From: an uncultured bacterium
GTDB lineage: Bacteria; UBP6; UBA1177
Direction: 5' to 3'
DNA: 64,000 bases
NCBI GenBank assembly: GCA_905233945.1
Contig: CAJOFY010000019.1
Location: 1-64,000, forward strand
The translations under genes were made by a program, and so were the position numbers. The notes beneath the pieces were generated by a model, which worked only from the letters and a program-made list of their open reading frames with translations, had not been told where the DNA came from and did no database searches. Positions 58,732 to 64,000 of the stretch are shown piece by piece; positions within the stretch are counted from its first letter, which is position 1, and the number at the start of each line of letters is the position of its first letter.

Positions 58732-59853
58732 TTACCATCCGTCACCAAAAAAAGCATCCAACAAATTATAGAACCAGCTGTAGGTCGGATCCGATTTCTC
58801 AAATGTTATTTTCGTAGTTTTAAGGTTAAGGCATGCGCCGTTCTCACCCAAAACACTTGTTAAATTGTTGTCACCGTCGAATTCGACTTTTTCAAGCATT
58901 ACGCCTGTAAATTTTACAGTGATCGTTTCCGTTTCATTCCATCCGTCATCTTCTGTGTCGTAAATTGTTTCTACTGTTCCGTCTTTCTGGAAGTAGGTTG
59001 GTTTGGTACTGTCACTGCCGTCTTCATTGACATAAAGGAAAAATCCGCTATCGGCGTCCCATTTTATATCCTCAAGATAAAATGTTCCTTGATAAGTCGG
59101 GAGGTTCGAAAACTTTACAAAGAAAGTATCAGCCGCGTCTGAACCTGTGTTGGGTGCATAGGTCGTCTTGAATACGGCAGATTCAGACGAATATGGGGAA
59201 TTATTATCCAGCGACAAAGGGGAGGTCAGTTCGATTTCTGTAACCGTATTACAGTGGGTCAGAACGCACTTGTATTCATAGTTGCAGAACTCATCCGCTC
59301 CGCATGGTTCGCCGCAAGTTCCGCCGCAATCATCATCGCCGCACAGTTTACCATCGCAGTTCGGAACGCAGACGGGAAGTGTATCAGCGTCGTCGCTTGT
59401 GTCACCGTCATCGCCGGAATCGGTTGTGTCGTTGCCGGAATCAGTCGAGTCATTGCCGGAATCGGTCGTGTCATTACCGGAATCGGTCGAGTCATTGCCG
59501 GAATCAGTTGAGTCGGTCGAATCAGTTGAGTCGGTCGAATCAGTTGAGTCGGTCGAATCAGTTGAGTCGGTCGAGTCAGTTGAGTCAGTCGAATCAGTTG
59601 AGTCAGTCGAGTCAGTTGAGTCAGTCGAATCAGTCGAATCAGTTGAGTCGGTTGAGTCGGTTGAGTCAGTTGAGTCAGTCGAATCGGTTGAGTCAGTCGA
59701 ATCAGTTGAGTCAGTCTGGGCAGCCGCTTCTGAGTCGTTTTGAGCTTCAGCGTCATCTGGATACTCGCCGTACCAATTTTCTTTTTCAGTGCCCTTGCAA
59801 GAAATAAAAGTTGCGATTGCAAGAATTGCAAGCATCATCATAAAGTTTCTCAT
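58732..59853 (-). CDS. Array lipoprotein 8: (Thr-Asp-Ser)n linker, Cys-rich unit, C module
   Basis: Signal ends ATFISC (Cys 19). The linker is an almost pure TDS repeat of about 24 units, then SGNDSTDSGNDTTDSG units (to about 155). One Cys unit (CVPNCDGKLCGDDDCGGTCG) and one module C (CNTVTEIELTSPLSLDNNSP, AVFKTTYAPNTGSDAADTFF, GENGACLNLKTTKITFEKSD) follow, with a short extra tail ending FFGDGW. The TDS linker resembles glycosylated or extended stalks, holding the domain away from the membrane. GGAGAG precedes the ATG. Confidence 0.86.
   Translation of the reverse strand: MRNFMMMLAILAIATFISCKGTEKENWYGEYPDDAEAQNDSEAAAQTDSTDSTDSTDSTDSTDSTDSTDSTDSTDSTDSTDSTDSTDSTDSTDSTDSTDSTDSTDSTDSTDSTDSTDSGNDSTDSGNDTTDSGNDSTDSGNDTTDSGDDGDTSDDADTLPVCVPNCDGKLCGDDDCGGTCGEPCGADEFCNYEYKCVLTHCNTVTEIELTSPLSLDNNSPYSSESAVFKTTYAPNTGSDAADTFFVKFSNLPTYQGTFYLEDIKWDADSGFFLYVNEDGSDSTKPTYFQKDGTVETIYDTEDDGWNETETITVKFTGVMLEKVEFDGDNNLTSVLGENGACLNLKTTKITFEKSDPTYSWFYNLLDAFFGDGW
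59502..59717. repeat. 9-base coding tandem repeat, about 24 units
   Basis: Units GAGTCAGTC, GAATCAGTT and GAGTCGGTC alternate, encoding Thr-Asp-Ser on the minus strand. Because the unit is a multiple of three, slippage changes stalk length without breaking the frame. Confidence 0.9.
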
Positions 59854-59992
59854 TTTTCTCTCCTAAATTAGGCAGTTAAAAACTTTCTTATAACAAATTC
59901 CAATAATCAAAAAACGCTATATTATACTCATAATATTTTAAAAATAAAATTCGTCAAAAAACAATAGTTTAGTAGTAGCCCGGATCCCAGTC
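59854..59992. other. Gap containing a decayed C-terminal module
   Basis: Immediately after the stop of lipoprotein 9 the same frame continues DWDPGYY and then stops again, matching the ADCDPGYxC unit of array protein 6. The rest is AT-rich and probably contains the promoter of lipoprotein 8. Confidence 0.6.
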
Positions 59993-60868
59993 TCAGTTGC
60001 TGTCGCATTCATCTTCACCTTCTTCTTCGCAGGTTCCGCATGTTCCGCCGCAACCGTCGCTTTCACCGTTTTCTTTATCGCTGCAGTCTGGGACACAGAG
60101 AGTCCTGGCCTCGAAATCTGTTTCTATTTCTACACAGTCGCCATCTTCAATAGGAGTTGACCAGAATCCTTCGAGTTTTGATTCTATGAGGACAGCTGAA
60201 AAATATCCTCCGAAATTGTAGTCCGAATCAACTTTGTTTATGGTAATCGTTCCGCTATTCTGAAAATAAAACTTTTTTGAATCATTGTTGCTTGTATAGT
60301 CCTGATAGACAGAGATACATTCCCAACATGTCCAATAGTTTGAGTTTCTTCCGTTGTGTCCTGTGGCAAGATCGTAGGTTCCATCCGCTATATAAGGATC
60401 ACCTTCGGAACGGACATGGTCTATTCTCAGTTCCAAAATATCTTCATTCGAGTTGCCCAAAATGCCGTCAGCAATTTTTATTGTATAGGTTCTTGAGCGG
60501 AGATCTCCTGTGAGTTCGTCATTCGGATCAAGTGAAAAACCTGTGCAGTTGAGTGGTTTTTCTGTGTCTTCATCTGTTGTTTCATCAGGTTGGATAATGT
60601 CTGAATCTCCATTTTCAAGTTCATCTTCATCCTCTACGGCATTATTTGAATCTTCATCGCTATTCTCTGCATCTTTATCCTGTTCATCAGCCTGATTGTC
60701 GGAATCCTTGTCGGAAGAAGGCTCTGTTTTGTCAGTATCTTCTTGAATTCTGTTTACGGAGTCATCGTCAGCGGGATATTCGTCGTAAACACTCTCTTTT
60801 TTATCGCCGCATGAGGCAGAAACAATTGCAAAAACAAGCAAAAAGATGAATTTCGATAAATTTTTCAT
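59993..60868 (-). CDS. Array lipoprotein 9: A module, truncated Cys-rich end
   Basis: Shortest member (291 residues). ATG at 60868 with GGAGG (track start 11 residues too long). Signal FAIVSASC, a linker of EDSNNAVEDEDE type, module A (CTGFSLDPNDELTGDLRSRT, NYWTCWECISVYQDYTSNND, YFQNSGTITINKVDSDYNFG), and one Cys unit (CSDKENGESDGCGGTCGTCE) in which the usual CGSDGCGG has become NGESDGCGG. The last residues are DECDSN. In-frame remnants after the stop show that it once continued, so it has been shortened by a nonsense change. Confidence 0.82.
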   Translation of the reverse strand: MKNLSKFIFLLVFAIVSASCGDKKESVYDEYPADDDSVNRIQEDTDKTEPSSDKDSDNQADEQDKDAENSDEDSNNAVEDEDELENGDSDIIQPDETTDEDTEKPLNCTGFSLDPNDELTGDLRSRTYTIKIADGILGNSNEDILELRIDHVRSEGDPYIADGTYDLATGHNGRNSNYWTCWECISVYQDYTSNNDSKKFYFQNSGTITINKVDSDYNFGGYFSAVLIESKLEGFWSTPIEDGDCVEIETDFEARTLCVPDCSDKENGESDGCGGTCGTCEEEGEDECDSN

Positions 60869-60993
60869 AAAACCTCCTCTGTTTTGAGAACAAAAACGCA
60901 AAATTATAGAAATATGATGAATAATATAAAGTTTTTATTGAACTTTTTGAGATTGTTTCCGGGAGTGGTCTTTAGATGCTTCGGAGAGGGCGG

Positions 60994-62736
60994 CTAGTCG
61001 CCGTAATCGTATTCTTCCTCTTCGATTGTGTAGGTGACGGTCGTGTCTTTTACGTTATAGCACGCACCGCCGGGAACAGCTAAGATGTTGTCGTCGTCAT
61101 CAACCTTGATTTCTTCAAGTCTGAGACCTGAAATTTCGGCTTTGACATTGGTTGTCTCGTCACTTTCCGTTATCGTGAGTTTTACGGTTCCTTTCTGCTG
61201 GAAGTAAAGTTTGTTGTAACCTTCATCTTCGTCATAGCCTTCGTAAATTACGAAAAAGAGCTCGCTTTCCTGCGGAGTTTTGCCGTAAAGATCGTAAGTT
61301 CCGTCTTTGTCAGTGTTCACGGTGAGCGAAATGATATCGTCTTCCTGGGTGTTCGGAGAGTAGGGCATATCAAAACTTCCGTACCAGTCATCGTAAGTTC
61401 CGTGTTCCGGATCAATTGTAATTTCGGTGCAGTTGAAATCGACGCACTGTTTCTGATCCGCGCTGCATGTCTGATCTTTGCCGCATCCGTCGCCGCATGT
61501 TCCGCCGCATCCGTCAGGACCGCAGACTTTGCCGTCGCACTGAGGAACGCAGATGGTATCCCATGTGACATTATTGAACTCATAGCATTTTCCGCCGGCA
61601 ACCTGAATCAGGTCGGTATCTACTTCCATAACTCTGAAAGAGCCGTTTCCCTGTGATTCCAGCGTTCCTTCCTTAACTTTTGTGAAATTAAGTTTTCCGC
61701 TTTCGTGGACATAATATTTTCCGACACTTTCGTTTTCTAGATCGTAATCTTCATACATGAGGATAGCGGTTTCATCATCTGCGTAGCTTTTAAGTGTTTC
61801 GGAACCTTCAAGTAATTCTGTTCTGTAAGACCATTCGTCTTCTTCTGCATCGTAGGTGTAGAAAGTCATCGCGAGCAGATCCGGAATCTCGGCGCTGCCG
61901 GGTTTGTTGTCCTTTACGTAAGCTTCATATCTTTTGTAAGAACTGAACCACGATTCGACTTTAGCGATCTCAAATTCTTCGACTTCAAGTTTGTCGCAGT
62001 TGAAAGGAACGCATTTGAAATCAGCGCTGCAAGCCTGGCCTTCGCATGTTCCGCATGCACCGCCGCATCCGTCGCTTCCGCACTCTTTGCCGTCACACTG
62101 AGGAACGCAAGGTTCTTCGTAACCGCTGTTGAAAGAAGCAGTTTCGATTTCAACACAGGTGCCGTCTGCGACAGGAGTTGATTCGAAGGTTTCTTCGTCA
62201 ATTGTAACTTCGACGAGAACAGCGCTGATGCTTCCTTTGATGTTGTTGGAATCATCGACAGCATCGATTTTCAAAGTTCCGCTCTGCTGAAAATAAATTT
62301 TTGCATAATTTTGTTCCTCTTCAAGGTAACCTGCGTAAACAAGGACACATTCCGTGCATTCTTTATAGTTTGCATTGAGACCTGCTGCGAGATCGTATGT
62401 TCCTTCAGATATAGAGCCTTGTTCGTCCTGGAAGAAAGAAATCAATACAACGGGATCAGAATCCTCATTGCTGGCGATGAACTGGTTGCTGTACTGGTAC
62501 TGAGCGAAATTTTCCCAGTCAACTGAAATTCCCGTGCAGTTCGACGGTTCTTCTGCATGATTGTCTGCCTCGTCATCCGGTTCCGTTTTGTCGGAATCGT
62601 CAGTGATTTCCGTCGAGTCCTCATCATTTACGGGGTCAGAGTCATTCTTGTTTTTTTTGCCGCTGCTGTTTCCGCCGCATGCAACAAAAGCAATCATTGA
62701 CACCATCAAAAGTGTCACAATCAAAAATTTTTTCAT
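60994..62736 (-). CDS. Array lipoprotein 10: full A-Cys-B-Cys-C architecture
   Basis: The most complete member (580 residues). Signal ends IAFVAC (Cys 20); short acidic linker to about 65; module A (CTGISVDWENFAQYQYSNQF, NYKECTECVLVYAGYLEEEQ), Cys unit (CDGKECGSDGCGGACGTCEG), module B (CDKLEVEEFEIAKVESWFSS, VAGGKCYEFNNVTWDTICVP), Cys unit (CDGKVCGPDGCGGTCGDGCG), module C (CTEITIDPEHGTYDDWYGSF, VPGGACYNVKDTTVTYTIEE). It is first in transcription order, with a -10-like TATAAT (minus strand, 62773-62778) 37 bases before the ATG. All other members look like deletions or rearrangements of this layout. Confidence 0.88.
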   Translation of the reverse strand: MKKFLIVTLLMVSMIAFVACGGNSSGKKNKNDSDPVNDEDSTEITDDSDKTEPDDEADNHAEEPSNCTGISVDWENFAQYQYSNQFIASNEDSDPVVLISFFQDEQGSISEGTYDLAAGLNANYKECTECVLVYAGYLEEEQNYAKIYFQQSGTLKIDAVDDSNNIKGSISAVLVEVTIDEETFESTPVADGTCVEIETASFNSGYEEPCVPQCDGKECGSDGCGGACGTCEGQACSADFKCVPFNCDKLEVEEFEIAKVESWFSSYKRYEAYVKDNKPGSAEIPDLLAMTFYTYDAEEDEWSYRTELLEGSETLKSYADDETAILMYEDYDLENESVGKYYVHESGKLNFTKVKEGTLESQGNGSFRVMEVDTDLIQVAGGKCYEFNNVTWDTICVPQCDGKVCGPDGCGGTCGDGCGKDQTCSADQKQCVDFNCTEITIDPEHGTYDDWYGSFDMPYSPNTQEDDIISLTVNTDKDGTYDLYGKTPQESELFFVIYEGYDEDEGYNKLYFQQKGTVKLTITESDETTNVKAEISGLRLEEIKVDDDDNILAVPGGACYNVKDTTVTYTIEEEEYDYGD

Positions 62737-62877
62737 AAAAAACCTCCAAAAGTTAAAAAAACAAAACGAAAAATTATAGTGAAGTCTTGATTGAATGGAA
62801 TTTTTTTGATTGTTTGCAGAAAGTAAAAAAATTTTGTAATAAGTGTCTGCGGTATTGTTATGGTTCAGGAGGTAAAG

Positions 62878-63111
62878 ATGGAAAAGAAAAATAATCTGGC
62901 CTCAAAGATGAAAAGACTTGAGGAAATTGTCGAAAAACTCAATGAAAACCCAGAAATCGAGGAGGCTGTTAAACTTTACGAAGAAGGTGTCAAACTCTCG
63001 GTTTCGATCAAAACCTATCTTGAGGATGCCCAGACAAAAATCAGGGTTCTCACCGAGGAAGGGGAGAAAACGGTCGATGCCGATAAACTAGGAAGGAAAG
63101 ATTTCGAATGA
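62878..63111 (+). CDS. xseB: Exodeoxyribonuclease VII small subunit
   Basis: XseB (77 residues) is the small helical subunit of exonuclease VII, which degrades single-stranded DNA. Pattern: KMKRLEEIVEKLNENPEIEE, AVKLYEEGVKLSVSIKTYLE, DAQTKIRVLTEEGEK. The ATG at 62878 follows AGGAGG by five bases; the track ORF starts six codons earlier without a site. The large subunit xseA is not in the window. It overlaps the next gene by four bases. Confidence 0.92.
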   Translation: MEKKNNLASKMKRLEEIVEKLNENPEIEEAVKLYEEGVKLSVSIKTYLEDAQTKIRVLTEEGEKTVDADKLGRKDFE

Positions 63112-63713
63112 TATCCTACGGCTTCATAAAAGAGCGCGACGCGAAGGCTGAAATCCGGCAGATCGAGGCAGAACTGAAACAGAAGTTCGGTTTAAGCACG
63201 CTCTGGCGGCCTCATCAGATCCACAGCGACACGATTTTTGTTGACGGTGACGGCGAGGGTGACGGAATAATCATTACAAAACCTTCGATCGCCCTTATCA
63301 GAACAGCCGACTGTATCCCTGTCGTCCTTTTTGACAGAAGCGCAGATATCGCAGGAGTTTTCCACAGCGGCTGGCGCGGAACCGAGCAGAAAATCGTCTC
63401 AAAAGGGGCGAAAATGATGCGTGAGCTTGGCTGCAAAGAGATTTCAGCGGTGATTTTTCCGGCAATCGGATTCTGCTGCTTCGAAATCGGAGAAGAACTT
63501 CGGGAAAGATTCGAAAATGCAGAAATTCCGATGAGTTATGTCAACGGGAAACTTCACGCCGATTTGAAAACTGCGATAAAAAACGAGCTTATAAAAGCCG
63601 GGATCACGGAAATCACCGACGATTCCGAGTGCACTTTCTGCGGAGAAGGCTACTTCTCATACCGGAAAAACAAAACCGAAAAACGGCACGCCACTTTTGT
63701 AGCTGTATCTTAA
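63108..63713 (+). CDS. yfiH: YfiH/LACC1-family purine nucleoside phosphorylase-like protein
   Basis: Family formerly called polyphenol oxidase or laccase-like; members act on purine nucleosides. Motifs: RPHQIHSDTIFVDG, IRTADCIPVVLFDRSADIAG, VFHSGWRGTEQKIVSKG (the HxGWRG core), FPAIGFCCFEIGEELRERFE and a terminal CTFCGEGYFSYRKNKTEKRH. The conserved His, Cys and His metal ligands appear present. Length 201 is somewhat short: the N-terminal strands are reduced. Coupled to xseB by an ATGA overlap. Confidence 0.88.
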   Translation: MISYGFIKERDAKAEIRQIEAELKQKFGLSTLWRPHQIHSDTIFVDGDGEGDGIIITKPSIALIRTADCIPVVLFDRSADIAGVFHSGWRGTEQKIVSKGAKMMRELGCKEISAVIFPAIGFCCFEIGEELRERFENAEIPMSYVNGKLHADLKTAIKNELIKAGITEITDDSECTFCGEGYFSYRKNKTEKRHATFVAVS

Positions 63714-63905
63714 AAATTCTTTCACTTGGGCAGCATACGCCCAGTCATAGCCATACAATAAAAATAAAAAGAAGCTGAAAAACGGCTTCCGGAAAAAATT
63801 TTTAAGTTTGAGAACTTTTTTTCGAAAATTTTCGGAAAAAGGGTTTTTCCAACGCTTTAAGGGGGTGTTGAGTTTGTTTTTTGAACTTTTTTTATGGGGA
63901 AAACA
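63714..63905. other. Intergenic region with weak hairpins
   Basis: Contains TGGGC-AGCATAC-GCCCA at 63725, a GAAGC/GCTTC stem near 63771 and AAGTT-TGAG-AACTTTTTTT near 63808, the last resembling a weak terminator after yfiH. No gene seen. Confidence 0.4.
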
Positions 63906-64000
63906 ATGAGAAAACTTTACGACCAGATGCTTGAGAACATCAGAAACAACAACCAGATTTTGGAAGATGCAAAAAGGGAACTTATGGAGACAATGCTTCA
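63906..64000 (+). CDS. Start of an unidentified gene, cut by window end
   Basis: Opens MRKLYDQMLENIRNNNQILE and continues to the window edge in frame (31 codons, DAKRELMETMLQ). Helical and charged, no signal peptide. An in-frame ATG four codons upstream (63894) is an alternative start; GGGGA precedes the chosen one. Too short to assign. Confidence 0.5.
   Translation, partial: MRKLYDQMLENIRNNNQILEDAKRELMETML

Noticed and set aside
59259-59831. ORFs in the TDS repeat (plus and minus strands)
   Set aside because: Long only because the 9-base repeat lacks stops in every frame; translations are pure VES, SNQLSR or TQLIRL repeats.
59993-59995. TGA as selenocysteine in lipoprotein 9
   Set aside because: The TGA aligns with Ala, not Cys, no SECIS-like hairpin is evident, and another stop follows eight codons later.

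Overview
The window looks like the chromosome of an anaerobic, Gram-negative bacterium of moderate to low GC. Diderm markers are BamD, ExbB/ExbD/TonB, a TonB-dependent receptor, two predicted outer-membrane proteins and many lipoproteins. Anaerobic metabolism is suggested by an oxygen-sensitive type class I fumarase in two subunits, a four-subunit 2-oxoacid:ferredoxin oxidoreductase and FeoAAB ferrous iron uptake. Lipoproteins with long Asp/Thr/Ser linkers and CGSDGCGG-type Cys repeats recall Myxococcota/deltaproteobacterial-like genomes, but that placement is inference. Recognisable promoters are mostly TTGACA/TTGACT-N16-TATNNT.

Layout. 0-8.4 kb: end of a WYL regulator gene, a batABCDE operon running into bamD and a lipoprotein gene, and a convergent tetR. 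8.7-18.2 kb: housekeeping genes (GT2 glycosyltransferase; pheT-cdsA-dxr on the minus strand; fumarase alpha/beta followed by korDABC on the plus strand). 18.2-29.8 kb: an iron/heme block with a predicted outer-membrane protein, exbB-exbD-tonB, and a tightly packed seven-gene minus-strand operon (DUF454 protein, two half-size ABC transporters, a Cys-rich lipoprotein, a small Cys-rich secreted protein, a heme-type TonB-dependent receptor, HmuY-like lipoprotein). 29.9-31.9 kb: a predicted outer-membrane protein and a second WYL regulator that share a palindromic motif. 32.1-40.4 kb: an accessory island with defence-type genes (AlbA_2/ATPase protein, AIPR protein, Ymh-family protein, YefM-YoeB, a truncated DUF1016 gene), a candidate small RNA and several families of short repeats. 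40.5-48.1 kb: two methyltransferases, the feo operon (feoB carries a frameshift) and a spermidine-synthase-like membrane protein. 48.1-62.7 kb: ten consecutive minus-strand paralogous secreted genes (nine clear lipoproteins) built from shuffled modules. 62.9-64.0 kb: xseB, a YfiH-family gene and the start of another gene.

The most connected observation is a shared inverted repeat, TTAGC-N4-GCTAA, inside four promoters: feoAAB, the heme operon, exbBD-tonB and the outer-membrane protein opposite exbB. This predicts one metal-responsive regulon covering outer-membrane passage, energy transduction, heme capture and ferrous iron uptake; its regulator is not in the window. The second notable system is the ten-gene array, where three related beta-rich modules, Cys-rich knots and repetitive acidic linkers are recombined, with duplicated promoter/leader segments and visible decay in one member. 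The third is the accessory island, where a mosaic short repeat appears to supply the -35 box for two separate transcription units.
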